The notes under the pieces were generated by a model. That model was not told the DNA's origin. It did no database searches and saw nothing but the letters and a program-made list of their open reading frames with translations. A stretch of DNA of 64,000 nucleotides, from contig CM060847.1 in the NCBI GenBank assembly GCA_030737835.1, positions 18,911,280-18,975,279 on the forward strand, written 5' to 3'. A program made the position numbers and the translations under genes. Of the stretch, positions 12,349 to 24,240 are shown piece after piece. Numbering within the stretch: position 1 is the stretch's first letter; every line of letters starts with the position of its first letter. This DNA comes from Acorus gramineus (taxonomy: Eukaryota > Streptophyta > Magnoliopsida > Acorales > Acoraceae).

Positions 12349-12594
12349 ATCATTGTTACACGCAGTCCTCGTGGACAGTTTCACGGATAGTGGACGATGC
12401 ATATATATACCTCTATAGCCATCTAGCGAGGTATACCTCTTTAAAATTTTTTTACATTTGCTAAATGAGTCTATTTAATTTATTATCGAGCGATATCCAA
12501 TTTTTATCAAAACATATATATCACCAGATGACTTTAATCATTTTTAAAAATTAAAATATGTGCGGATTTTTCGCAAGGACTATTTCTAACATTA
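12349..12594. mobile_element. MITE with 9-bp TSD, Mutator-like
   Basis: The left end reads ATCATTGTTACACGC and the right end, inward, TAATGTTAGAAATAG. A perfect 9-bp duplication TATTTAAAT flanks it (12340-12348 and 12595-12603). Interior blocks (CCATCTAGCGAGGTA, AAAATATGTGCGGAT) are shared with a relative at about 36776-36990. Confidence 0.7.
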
Positions 12595-13046
12595 TATTTA
12601 AATTATAATAGATATGCAATGATAAAATAAACGAGGCTCGCCCAAAAGGCTTGGAATCCCCAAATAAAAAAAGAAAATTTTTAAATAGATTTTTCTTGCG
12701 ATTAATCACTTTATGTAGTCATACCACATTTTAATTAAGCCTTTTTTTATTTATTTATGGAAGTTATATATTTTTCTAATGCGATACACACTTGCATAAA
12801 AATAAAAATATATGCTCCAACAAATAGAATATATACCTTTTGCATTTTCTTTCTAATCAAATATACACTCCCATTCTATACCCAATTTCATAAATTTCAA
12901 ACTCATTTAGGATTGCATGCATGAATGACTCCATTGTTTTTTTGTAAATAAAAGAAAGGATCCTATGTTAAAAGCTTGCTTAAGGCCTCATTCAACCTGT
13001 TTAAAATTAGGGTTAATCATGCATATGTGTTATCTTTAATGTTGTA

Positions 13047-13130
13047 GGTGCTTTGGTTAAGTGGCAAACACTTTCCACCTCTGTGAAAGAGGTTAATGGA
13101 TCAATATTGGAGAACACCATTCTTAAAAAA
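13047..13130 (+). mobile_element. tRNA-derived SINE-like insertion
   Basis: A short sequence starts GGTGCTTTGGTTAAGTGGC, which carries an A-box-like core (TGGTTAAGTGGC). It continues with a tRNA-like body (CCACCTCTGTGAAAGAGGTT) and ends in an A-rich tail. It is flanked by AATGTTGTA (13038-13046) and AATGTTATA (13131-13139), matching at 8 of 9 positions, as for a target-primed insertion. The B box is eroded and there is no acceptor-stem pairing, so this is not a working tRNA gene. Confidence 0.6.
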
Positions 13131-13573
13131 AATGTTATATGAGACATATACACCAATATATTAATTGCATGTGAAAATTATACGTGCAAATTAACATCCT
13201 TCTCCATTATGAAATCATTTAAATCTTAGGAAGGATTTGCTCCAAAATTTCCACTTATTTGATCATTAAAATCCACCTTCAACCACAACCAATGAAGAAA
13301 TAAATTTGGTGAAGCGAATATTACTTGAATAAGAAATTTTGAGTCAACTAGGACAGGATTCATAATGGGAAATGGGAATGTGCATCACATATATATTAAA
13401 TAAGTAAAGTAAAGGGAAATTAGTAAAGATGGCACCAATAATACATAGAACAATTCATGTGGAACAATGTTATATTTTGTCAAAAGGTCCACTTTGAATT
13501 TTTGAATTAATGGCATGCCTCAATACTTATACATGCGTAATGTATGTATATGTGTATATGTACATACATACAA

Positions 13574-13581
<8 letters not shown>

Positions 13582-13627
<46 letters not shown>
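13582..13627. repeat. Compound (AC)n(TA)n microsatellite
   Basis: About 14 AC units run directly into about 9 TA units. Confidence 0.95.
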
Positions 13628-14589
13628 GAATAAAATTAAACAGAAACACTTTATATGTTACACATATCTTTAAAAAATTAAACATACCATAATACATGAC
13701 CTCATTGTAACGGCAGTCAAGTTGTAATGAATAGTACTATTTTTGTTTGTTGAAGTCAAGTTGGATTAGGTTTTCCATGAATTCAAGCCCTTGTTGCATT
13801 CATTGCAGATTAGAACGACGTTTTTTAATGGGACATTAAATTGTAGTAGGTGCTTTACGTGTATTATTTTTTTTCTAAGTGAATAAATCTTAATCAAAAC
13901 TTATGTATCAATCATTCTCACATGGTGTCTTGAATAAGGGGAGTTGGATATTTATATGTTGCTTCCATGACTTAACCTCTTTTGAGAAGCTTGTGATCCA
14001 ACTCGGTGGATTTAATCGGATTGGATCAGATTGATTGATTATCTAATTTGATCAATTCATTGGCTACAATAGTGTTTGCAAAGTTTTTGTTAGAGATGAT
14101 ACATCTGTCATTCTATCAAGATGAACGAGAGTTTATTCTTATATCCTAGATTATATATGCAAATATATTGCCATTATATTTAATTGCCTCAAACACAAAA
14201 GTATGGGTACATGTCCACGTGTCACCTTACAATGAAAGCAACAGAGAAATATGTATGTCACTTTTATTTATATGTCATCCATTTATCTAACCATAGTTAA
14301 TATTAAACTCACCTCATCCAACCAATGAAGCCAAGTTCCATGAATTTGTTAATCAAGTCACTAATAGCATTTATAACATCCACTATTCAGTATGTAACAT
14401 TGATATATCATCAATGTTCAGTGATTGATTGGGATGCCATCTATTTTTGAGAACCGAGTGGCACCCACACATTTATATCCATGATTTACCAATATTTTTT
14501 CTATACATGTTTATAAAATTATAATATCTCAGGTGCTGAAACAAAATATGATTCCTGCAATACAGAAAAACTAATAATATAGACAAAAT

Positions 14590-15147
14590 TAGGATCGGCC
14601 TTGAGATTGATAAATAGAAATGAGGCCCTAGACGTGCTTGTAAAAGGCCCCCTAAATTCTCTTTATTATTATAAAAAAATTGAATAATTTTTAAAATTTA
14701 ATTTTCATTTTTTTAAAATAACTAAGCCTAATAAAAAAGAACAAATAAAACTAACAAACAAAGAGAAAATATGGATAACTTTTAAAAAATAAATAAATAA
14801 ATTAAAAAAAGAAACAAATACACACACACAAACAAAAATGTGACCCAATATTGTTTCAAATGGATTTTGCCCAATCAAACATAAAATCGCAATTAAGTAA
14901 GGATAAAAAAACAGAAAATAAAAAAGAAGATAAAAACAAATGAAAAAAGATTAAAAATAAATAAATAATAAATATAATATGAAAAAAAGAGTGTGAACTG
15001 GTTTCTTCTTTACTAAACAAATAACAAATAAAATAAATCTCAATAAAACAGTGATAAATAACTCTCTCTTTTTTTAAGATTTCAGGGCCCTCCGAATGTG
15101 GCGCCCTAGGCGATCATTTTGGTCGCCTATGCTCAGAGCCCATCCTG
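14590..15147. mobile_element. hAT-like non-autonomous element, 558 bp
   Basis: The ends are TAGGATCGGCCTTGAG on the left and CAGGATGGGCTCTGAG read from the right. Flanking 8-mers GACAAAAT (14582-14589) and GACAAAAC (15148-15155) match at 7 of 8, as for hAT insertions. The GC-rich ends enclose an AT-rich, A-rich core without coding capacity. The tandem duplication 14743-18055 begins inside this element, so a second, 5'-truncated copy of it lies at 16399-16801. Confidence 0.75.
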
Positions 15148-15279
15148 GACAAAACTTATAATATAGACATAAACTGAAACATGTAGCATGTGTGTGTTTA
15201 TTGAGAGTTGAAAGGAGAATTTGGTGGAATTTACGCAAATCAAAAGTACCTCATTCAATTTAAATTTCTTCTACTTAAA

Positions 15280-15509
15280 GGATGCGTTTAGTTGCGCGAT
15301 TGCAAAACTGATTTTGCAGGAATCTGGGTTTTAAAACTGATTCTGTAGGAAGCTCACCTCCCTCAGTTTTTTGAAATCGCAGCTTTTGGGTACTATTTGT
15401 CTGAAATATGTGTGCAGGAAGCTGCTATAGTAAAACTATTTGGTTGTACGATTGCAAACGCAACTTCCTGCAATTGCAAACGCCGCACAATCGCTCAACC
15501 AACGCACCC
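15280..15509. mobile_element. Short TIR element (MITE), copy in duplication unit 1
   Basis: The 230-bp sequence has inverted ends GGATGCGTTTAGTTGCGCG and, inward from the right, GGGTGCGTTGGTTGAGCG. The interior repeats the words GATTGCAAA and TTCCTGCA. No convincing target-site duplication beyond AAA. Superfamily left open. Confidence 0.5.
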
Positions 15510-15704
15510 AAAATCTCTAATACATGTTCTCCGATTATAACACGACTACTCGGTGGGATCTATGCTCATTGTCTCATTGATTTGTAGATTTGGTTAATTG
15601 CTAGAGAGATCAGGGAAGCATATGCCACATCTTCTTGGAGTGCCTCAAAATACCATTATTTTTTTATAATAAAAAAAGCAAAAAATTATTTCATAACTAA
15701 TTAA

Positions 15705-15975
15705 GGTGGCGTTTGGCAGCGGTGGAATGCGAATTTTAAGTACCGATTAATAAGTGCAGAAAGTGGTTATGTTGATAATCTTTAAGAGTTCAGAAAAAAA
15801 AGTGTTTGATTCAGCGAAAAATATTATGCAGTTATTTAGATAAGTGTGTTTGATTGACCACTTAACACATGTGCTTATTAAGAGGGTATTTCAGTTTATT
15901 TTATAAGTGCTGAATGTTATTTTGATGTTTAGTTGAAAACATGCTTTCAGTTATTAAAGATTATTGCTTTTTTCT
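15705..15975. mobile_element. 5' part of a PIF/Harbinger-like element, unit 1
   Basis: It begins GGTGGCGTTTGGCAGC after TAA and is closely similar to the first 260 bp of the complete element at 22398-23876 (shared TTTAAGAGTTCAGAAAAAA and ATTTAGATAAGTGTGTTTG). Similarity stops near 15975 and the matching right end is not present, so this is a fragment or a diverged relative. Confidence 0.55.
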
Positions 15976-16933
15976 ATTAAATACATTAACCACTAATGCC
16001 CTATGTAGAACAATTAAATATTTTCATGGATTAGCCTACACGTGAAAAACAAATAATTTGTGTTAAATCTGTCGAGAACTCTGATAATTATAAATTTTCT
16101 TCTATTTGTGGAGATTGCAAAGAATAATATAGAGCACAAAAATTTTCAAATGCCATTGTTGAATAACAGGGAGCAAAAAAATAAACATCACTTGTAAGAA
16201 GAAGAATGTTGCATAAACTACCATGAATATGCACCCATTAACCCGGTAGAAGAAGAGTCCATATGGACAAGAAAGAGCCTAATATATTAGTTGGTCCCAC
16301 ATATGGATTCATTATAACATGATTTGGGGATTTCAACACATGACCAATGTTCATTTTAGGGTTCTTTTGGATGTGTGATTAAATTGCCAACTTTTTAAAA
16401 ATAAAACTAACAAACAAAGAGAAAATATGGATAAATTTTAAAAAATAAATAAATAAATTAAAAAAAGAAACAAATACACACACACAAACAAAATGTGACC
16501 CAATATTGTTTCAAATGGATTTTGCCCAATCAAACATAAAATCGCAATTAAGTAAGGATAAAAAAACAGAAAATAAAAAAGAAGATAAAAACAAATGAAA
16601 AAAGATTAAAAATAAATAAATAATAAATATAATATGAAAAAAAGAGTGTGAACTGGGTTTCTTCTTTACTAAACAAATAACAAATAAAATAAATCCCAAT
16701 AAAACAGTGATAAATAACTCTCTTTTTTTAAGATTTCAGGGCCCTCCGAATGTGGCGCCCTAGGCGATCATTTTGGTCGCCTATGCTCAGAGCCCATCCT
16801 GGACAAAACTTATAATATAGACATAAACTGAAACATGTAGCATGTGTGTGTTTATTGAGAGTTGAAAGGAGAATTTGGTGGAATTTACGCAAATCAAAAG
16901 TACCTCATTCAATTTAAATTTCTTCTACTTAAA

Positions 16934-17163
16934 GGATGCGTTTAGTTGCGCGATTGCAAAACTGATTTTGCAGGAATCTGGGTTTTCAAACTGATTCTGT
17001 AGGAAGCTCACCTCCCTCAGTTTTTTGAAATCGCAGCTTTTGGGTACTATTTGTCTGAAATATGTGTGCAGGAAGCTGCTATAGTAAAACTATTTGGTTG
17101 TACGATTGCAAACGCAACTTCCTGCAATTGCAAACGCCGCACAATCGCTCAACCAACGCACCC
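16934..17163. mobile_element. Short TIR element (MITE), copy in duplication unit 2
   Basis: Second copy of 15280-15509, created by the tandem duplication and differing at one base by eye. Confidence 0.5.
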
Positions 17164-17358
17164 AAAATCTCTAATACATGTTCTCCGATTATAACACGAC
17201 TACTCGGTGGGATCTATGCTCATTGTCTCATTGATTTGTAGATTTGGTTAATTGCCAGAGAGATCAGGGAAGCATATGCCACATCTTCTTGGAGTGCCTC
17301 AAAATACCATTATTTTTTTATAATAAAAAAAGCAAAAAATTATTTCATAACTAATTAA

Positions 17359-17629
17359 GGTGGCGTTTGGCAGCGGTGGAATGCGAATTTTAAGTACCGA
17401 TTAATAAGTGCAGAAAGTGGTTATGTTGATAATCTTTAAGAGTTCAGAAAAAAAAGTGTTTGATTCAGCGAAAAATATTATGCAGTTATTTAGATAAGTG
17501 TGTTTGATTGACCACTTAACACATGTGCTTATTAAGAGGGTATTTCAGTTTATTTTATAAGTGCTGAATGTTATTTTGATGTTTAGTTGAAAACATGCTT
17601 TCAGTTATTAAAGATTATTGCTTTTTTCT
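17359..17629. mobile_element. 5' part of a PIF/Harbinger-like element, unit 2
   Basis: Second copy of 15705-15975, created by the tandem duplication. Confidence 0.55.
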
Positions 17630-18012
17630 ATTAAATACATTAACCACTAATGCCCTATGTAGAACAATTAAATATTTTCATGGATTAGCCTACACGTGAA
17701 AAACAAATAATTTGTGTTAAATCTGTCGAGAACTCTGATAATTATAAATTTTCTTCTATTTGTGGAGATTGCAAAGAATAATATAGAGCACAAAAATTTT
17801 CAAATGCCATTGTTGAATAACAGGGAGCAAAAAAATAAACATCACTTGTAAGAAGAAGAATGTTGCATAAACTACCATGAATATGCACCCATTAACCCGG
17901 TAGAAGAAGAGTCCATATGGACAAGAAAGAGCCTAATATATTAGTTGGTCCCACATATGGATTCATTATAACATGATTTGGGGATTTCAACACATGACCA
18001 ATGTTCATTTTA

Positions 18013-18221
18013 GGGTTCTTTTGGATGTGTGATTAAATTGCCAACTTTTTAAAAATCCATGCTGGTTTTGAAAAATATTGGTTTGAAAACTTTTGATATG
18101 CCGGAAGTTTTATCAAAGAAAACACTAAAATATCAAATCTGCGGGGTACGTGAAAATCATTTGGATCCGTGTTTTATGTTTACAACGTAGAATCCACATA
18201 AACGCGGATCCAAATGAACCC
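18013..18221. mobile_element. Tourist-like MITE, 209 bp
   Basis: The inverted ends are GGGTTCTTTTGGATG and, inward from the right, GGGTTCATTTGGATCC. TTA flanks both sides (18010-18012 and 18222-18224). The first 43 bp also occur at the end of duplication unit 1 (about 16357-16398), which places the duplication breakpoint inside this MITE. Confidence 0.7.
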
Positions 18222-18224
18222 TTA

Positions 18225-19583
18225 AATGAGTTGCACTAATATTAACATGGTTGTAGTAATCCCAAAGATCCCTTATAAAACTCCAAAATATGCTAAATTA
18301 AATAAAAAATAAAAAAATACATTGGCAAGCATAGAAGACCTTACCTTATAAGCTTATGTTTGGACGAGAGAATATGAGAGGAAATAAGTCAAAAAATGTT
18401 TCTTCGCAAAGAATAAGAGGGTATAGCTATGTCTGAGTAATTGACAATAAATTAATATTGGTATTTCAGGTCCCCTTAGATTGTACGTGTTATTCCACCT
18501 AATCTATTATGCTGATTTAAAAGGGGCACACATATAAAATCACCTTTATTAAATCAGGGGACCCACATGTTAAATCAGTTTTTTACTTACTATAAATAAT
18601 TTTTCATAATTTATTCATTTTTTATCCATAATTTATTAATTATCAACCAAACAACAAAAAACTTTTCAATATAAACAACTAAAAATACAATTAAATAAAA
18701 AATGATTTATTATTTACTTATATCATAATAATTATCCATACGAGAGTAACTTACCTAAATATTTACTTATTATTTGCTACCTAAATAAGGACTAAATGAA
18801 TGCAATGATTTTTTGATCGCCCTGGTACAGGTCAACTAAATCAATAAATTTAGACCTCTTTTTGATTATGATGAAAGAGACATATGAGTGGTATTATTAA
18901 TAAAAATTGTTTTATTGGTACAGCTAACCTAACTGTAATGAAAGTCCTCAATGAATGGGGAAAGAGACGTGTTTGGTGGGGAGTATTGCAATTTGCATAC
19001 AACGGCCAAAACGATGCATTAATGGAGCCTTTGTTTGTGGGAAGTTTTGAAATAGGAAAGAAAACTGAGGACAAGTGATATTCAATGCCTAGCTTTGATG
19101 TTGTGGTTTAATTGCTTTAAAGAGATGGTGAGTGGTGCAGTGTCATTGTTACTGATATATGTTGGATCCACTCATTTAATATATTGATTCGACATTATTG
19201 TTCCATATACGTGAGGGGATGTCACGTGTGATGCCCTCCAACCGAGACTTTATTTATTTTTTTTTCTTTTCAAAATGATGTAGTGTATATTAAAAATTAT
19301 TAATTATGATTTTTATTATTTTATCAATTTTTTTTTCAGAATCAGGAGTACTAGTGTGGTTGTTTGGATTGTATTGAGCTATTGGGCTGTTGCATATATT
19401 GATTTATTAAGAGTGGTTCATATTAATTTTAAATTACAAATATCCAATCTAAACAAACTGAAATGCTAAGCCTCTTGCATGTTGTAAAAAAAAACATTCA
19501 AGTTTTAGAGTTGCAAAAGTACACAAGTAATGCTAATTGCGAAGATAGAGATCTAATAATTAATGAGTTTATACAATTTATGA
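18225..19583. other. AT-rich intergenic DNA, no gene seen
   Basis: Short open frames near 18850-19078 occur on both strands and resemble nothing I recognise. No delimited element. Confidence 0.4.
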
Positions 19584-19592
19584 ATGTTTTTA

Positions 19593-20612
19593 GGGTTTTT
19601 AGTTTTAAGTCCCTGTAAACATCCCTATTTAGAAATCATTCCCTCCCTTTTTCATATTTTTTTTAAGTTCCTAATTTCAACCGTCTATTTTGTTTTTAGT
19701 CCCTCCGTTAAACTTCCGTCTAGATGCTGTTAGTTCGTGAAATGTGATTTTTATTTTTAAGTTCTTATAAATTATATTATTTACTGATCAGTCCCTCCCT
19801 TCTTCATATTTCATTTTAAGTCTCCAACTTATAACATTTTTTCTTGTTAGTCCCTAGACAAAATGTCTGTATGATTTTGTACATATTACAATATGTTAGA
19901 TTCCAATAAAATCATTAATCTTTAAATAAAAAAAAGTTTGGAATCAAGCAAAATAAATTTTCATTAACCGCATACAAATTTTTTAATGGCATCTAAATTT
20001 TAAAATTTCAAAGTCTAAACACACTCAAAATATCTAATTTAATATTTCACAATTTTCAACCAAGAAATTCATTTAAATCAAAATTTAATAATGAAAAAAT
20101 TATCAAAATTTGTTTATCTAATCATTCTTCTTTTGTTTATATATGTAATCAATCCTAATTAGATAGCTAAAACTATAAAAGAATGCAATATCAGATTAGG
20201 TGAACATATGCAGTGTTGACTAACAGTGAAATCATCACTGAACACTTAATAATGCAATTGCAATTTTGGTTTAGATATTTCATCAAACATATTGCATACA
20301 AGTTTCAAATATCAAAATACTTACAAAATCATATAGACATTTTGTTCAGTGACTAATAAGAAAAAAAATATTTGAAGTTGTGGATTTAAAATGAAATATA
20401 AAAAATGGAGGGGCTGATCACTGAATAACTTAGTTTATAAGGACTTAATAATAAAATTACATTTCACAAACTAACGGTGTGTGTCCGGACGTTTGGCGGA
20501 GGAACTAAAAACGAAATAGGTGATTGAGGTTGGGGACTAAAAAGAAATATGAAAAAGGGAGGGGTCGATCTCTAAATAGGCATGTTTATGGGGACCTAAA
20601 ACTAAAAATCCC
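19593..20612. mobile_element. Non-autonomous Mutator-like element A, 1020 bp
   Basis: Long inverted ends (about 300 bp or more) begin GGGTTTTTAGTTTTAAGTCC on the left and GGGATTTTTAGTTTTAGGTC inward from the right. Matching interior phrases include TTTTGTTTTTAGTCCCTCCG. A perfect 9-bp duplication ATGTTTTTA flanks it (19584-19592 and 20613-20621). There is no transposase. The same family occurs at 24644-25667, so this window holds two independent insertions. Confidence 0.9.
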
Positions 20613-20629
20613 ATGTTTTTATTGACTCA

Positions 20630-20856
20630 GGGTTTGTTTGGGCACACGTTGGTGGGCGTTGGCGTTGTTGAAACATGTTGCCCGAATCTATGTTTTTGCG
20701 GAGTCGGCACACGCGGAAAAAATTGATGGAAACCCATATACGACAAGAAATTTCTTTGCTTCCAACGCAGACGGCGAAAACCTGTTTGGGCATGTGTTCG
20801 CATTTCCCGTTGTTCACCGATGCCACCGCCCCGTCAATGTGTGCCCAAATGGGCCC
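20630..20856. mobile_element. Small GC-rich MITE
   Basis: The ends are GGGTTTGTTTGGGCACACG and, inward from the right, GGGCCCATTTGGGCACACA. The flanking trinucleotides TCA and TTA differ at one base, which would suit an old PIF/Harbinger-type insertion. It sits 17 bp beyond Mutator-like element A. Confidence 0.55.
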
Positions 20857-21043
20857 TTAGATGGATGATTTTTCAAGGGCAAATATTCTCTATCTAAAGG
20901 AACCATATGATTTGCTATTAATGTCTCTCTCGATGGATTGGATGGATTGGGGCATCAAAATACTTTTTTATAGGTAACGTTTCAGTAAAAACACATTTTT
21001 AAAAATTGATCTTAAAATGCTTTTGGCCAACCTTTGTTCTAAT

Positions 21044-21420
21044 CAATGTTCTAAAAAGCAGTTCTAGGAGGGGACTAGTTGGCTGCCTAGGTGTAGGCGG
21101 GGCCTCCTTGCACTGACCAGGGCATAGTTGTCGTGTCTAGGCGTAGGCAGGCCTTGGTGGGTGTTCGGTCACTTCTATAAGTTTATGTTATGCATAAGAC
21201 ATTTTCTCTTTATGATCTATATAATGTGTGATAGTTTCACTTATTAGTTATTATTTATGTCATAATGAATCTATATTATACTACTCTTTTATAGTGAAAC
21301 AAATTGGGATGTATTATTTTGTACTGGTAGATTAATCCCCCGATTAATCCATGTCTAGCCAATTAATCCCTAGTCTCCCCTCAACTGCTCTACTAGTGTC
21401 TGGCACTTTTTAGAACATTG
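21044..21420. mobile_element. hAT-like MITE with CAATGTTCTAAAAAG ends
   Basis: Perfect 15-bp terminal inverted repeats CAATGTTCTAAAAAG enclose a GC-richer left part (GGCTGCCTAGGTGTAGGCGG) and an AT-rich core. Flanking 8-mers GTTCTAAT (21036-21043) and GTTCGAAC (21421-21428) match at 6 of 8. Similar sequences are common plant dispersed repeats. Confidence 0.65.
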
Positions 21421-21428
21421 GTTCGAAC

Positions 21429-22394
21429 AAACCATCCAATCATCCAGAGAAAGCAGTTAATGATACAACCCGGATTATGTTTAATCTTGAATTCAACTCA
21501 TAACAAATTTGAATTTTTATGTTGAAAAACAAAAAATAATATATGTGATTATAAAAACATGCCACCAATATTAAAATTAAATCATAATAAATCTACTATT
21601 TGAAAACAAATAATCATATATATGATTTGAAAACATACCAAAATAAGTGATATATGCAAATCTTATTTGAATTTCAATATCAATAACCATAAACATGATT
21701 TGAAAATTGTCAAAATTAATAATATAAAAAACATGACCAAATCTCACTCAAAAATTGATTTGAAGATAACAAATATTCTCATTTTAAAAAACAATTAAGG
21801 GAGCAACTAATTGTCCTTGCCAAGTTGCCAAAACTGCTGGAGACAACACTAAGTTTTCTAATTATGAAAAACCACAACAAAATTAAGACTAAATATAGAA
21901 TTAGAAAAATATGACAAATTTGGTGGATCGAAGCATACAAATGCGCTTTCTGAAAAACAGATTCCGCCCCACTTTAGTGCAATGGTTCAATGGCGGCCCA
22001 CTCCAAAAATAAGACAATCTCTGACCCTTCTCAAGGTGCACTCCAATTGAGAAGGTTTTAACGAAAACCTTTAAGTCTTTAGGAATAGGAGACTTCACTG
22101 TTATAATTCAAACACTTAATCGGAGAACATGGTTTTAATTTTGGAAGAGCAAATTTGCACTCAATGCCTCTGTTTTTTTGTATACACTATGGTGGACTAA
22201 TAATTGGTTACTATGTTCTGTACTCTCTCACTCTATATAAAAAAGAAAAGTGCCAAAGCACCCCAACAAGGAAATGACAGTTTTAACTGACAAACCATAT
22301 TCAAAATTGATAAAAACCCTTCCAAGAAAACAGATACTAACGGGAAAAATATTTGAAATCAAAGTAACCAATAAATAATAATATAAATTTAATT
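21429..22394. other. AT-rich intergenic DNA, no gene seen
   Basis: Repeated words such as GATTTGAAAA and ATAATAT occur, but I can define no element or gene. Confidence 0.35.
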
Positions 22395-22397
22395 TAA

Positions 22398-23876
22398 GGT
22401 GGTGTTTGGCAGCCGCAGAAAGCTGATTTTAAGTGCGGATTAATAAGTGCAGAAAGAGGTTAGCTGATAATCTTTAAGAGTTCAGAAAAAAAATGTTTGG
22501 TTCAGCGAAAAATATTAAGCAGTTATTTAGATAAGTGTGTTTGGTTGACCACTTAACATATGTGCTTATGAGAAGGGTATTTTGGTTTATTTTATAAGTG
22601 TTGAATGTTATTTTGATGTTTTGTTGAAAACTTAAAAACATGCTTTTTTTGAGATATTGAAGATTGTTTATTTTTTCACTCCCACTTCATGCAATCATTT
22701 TGAGTTGTAAACAGAGGTGCAATACAGAAATGAGATGTAAACATTACACAAAATTGTAAACAGAGGGTCATGGAGGTCCCCTCCTTCACAGATCATCCAC
22801 GGCCCTGTCTTTAACAGAGGCTCTAAAATATTTATAATCAACAATAACCTGGACTTCAACATTCATTTGTGAGGAAGAACATAGGATCTGGACACAATCA
22901 ACTCAATTAGCACATAGGAGACAATAGGCCTGACCCTGAAGTCCAAGCAAACTAATAGATTCATCACCATTATATACAAACACCACTGCCACTTTAAGGA
23001 ATATATAAATCAATCCAAAGGATCTTCTTATCTCAAACCTGTATGTTGTTCAATGAATTCAATGACCCTTAACTAATCATTTCACATAACATAAAGATTG
23101 AACTCCAAAAACAAACACAGACTGATTGATTCATAGAAATCCAATCATTTCACATATATTGAAACCTCTCTTTCCCCCAAACAATCTCCGGCCTTCACAG
23201 CCCGGACACCACAATAAAGTTAAAATCCCAACTTTCCAACACAAATACCAAACCTTTTTCTATGAATCAAAACCAGAACCCGTAAAAATTCATGAGAAAA
23301 AAACATCTGCGAATCTAGGGTTGAGATTCGGAAAAACTCATCGGTTTCTAACTCGATGAGGATGGCTTGATGCGGTGGATGGTGGTTCCTGAAGTCGATC
23401 TGCCATGGAGATCCGAAGAGGAGAGATGATCTAGAGGGACCAACGAAGGCTGTGGTGGTCAATTTGTTGAAGAAACAAGGCTAAGGTGGTTGAAGGCAGT
23501 GAGGAGCACGAGAAGACTTCAGAGGGTGGAGCAGATTCAGACGGAGTTGAAGGGGTTTTTTTCCATAGCTAGGGTTTCATCAATTTTTTTGCTCGAAATG
23601 GTGTGTTTGAGGAGAGAGAGAAGTTAAAATGGGGGTTATATACCTTTGGTAATATATGGTTTTTAGGGGGGCATACTTGTCTTTTGGCAACCAATAACGC
23701 GATTGGAGGAAAAAAAGTGTTGGACGGGTTACTGAAATTTTACGTGCTTGTTTGTGAATAAGCACTGATATTCAGTGTTGTTTTTGTCCCCAACCAAACA
23801 CATTGATTTCTTAAAAGTACTTATTTTCAGCTTTAAGCTAAGTAAGTGTTAAAAGCGGTATGAACCAAACGGCCCC
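22398..23876. mobile_element. PIF/Harbinger-like element with a possible captured insert, 1479 bp
   Basis: The left end is GGTGGTGTTTGGCAGC and the right end, inward, GGGGCCGTTTGGTTCATACC. TAA flanks both sides (22395-22397 and 23877-23879). The outer parts are typical element sequence. The centre (about 23100-23560) is clearly less AT-rich, and a short minus-strand open frame (23220-23462) is present but resembles nothing I know. No transposase domain is visible, so it is non-autonomous. The central block could be a captured host fragment, which is inference from composition only. Confidence 0.75.
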
Positions 23877-23913
23877 TAACTCTCTCATAGAATAAAATAA
23901 CATAATTTCTAAG

Positions 23914-24240
23914 GGGGAGGGGAATTGAAAGAAAAGAAGGGGAAGAGAGAGGGGGGGGGGGGAGGGTGGCGGCTGATAGAGACAACAGCAGTCGGAGAGG
24001 TAGTGGGGTAGAGGCCTAGTAGAGAGAGAGATGAGAAAGGGAGAAAAAGAGGGAGAGGGAGAGAGAGAGAAAGGGAGAGAATTAAAAGAGAGGGCGGCCG
24101 GAGTGGGAGAGAGAGAAAGAGAGAGTCGGGAGAGAGCCCCGCCGCCATGCAATCGGCCCATTGTCGTCTCTCCCGGCCACCGCCCTCCCTCCCCCCTCTC
24201 TCCTCCTCTTTTCTTTCTTTTCCTCTCCCCCTTCCTATGT
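23914..24240. repeat. Purine/pyrimidine inverted repeat
   Basis: The left half is almost all G and A (GGGGGAGGGGAATTG then GAGAGA tracts and a 12-G run at 23951-23962). The right end is almost all C and T. The outer about 70-100 bp of each side are imperfect complements, so the strand can fold. Long open frames across it are low-complexity artefacts. Confidence 0.7.

Larger units (their letters stand above)
12604..14581. other. AT-rich intergenic DNA with a SINE and a microsatellite
   Basis: Apart from the SINE-like insertion (13047-13130) and the AC/TA repeat (13582-13627) listed separately, I see no gene or delimited element. Confidence 0.4.
14743..18055. repeat. Near-identical 1.65-kb tandem duplication
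   Basis: Unit 1 (about 14743-16398) is followed head-to-tail by unit 2 (about 16399-18055), with an offset of 1656 bp at the start and 1654 bp at the end. By eye I count 4 substitutions and 3 small indels, about 0.24% substitutions. The left end lies inside a hAT-like element and the right end 43 bp inside a Tourist-like MITE. The single new junction is near 16400, where both parents share AAAT. It carries no gene. It is either a very recent duplication or two haplotypes placed in tandem by assembly. Confidence 0.95.

Noticed and set aside
13047-13130. Possible tRNA gene
   Set aside because: Only the A-box region resembles a tRNA; there is no acceptor stem pairing, and the tail plus flanking duplication indicate a SINE.
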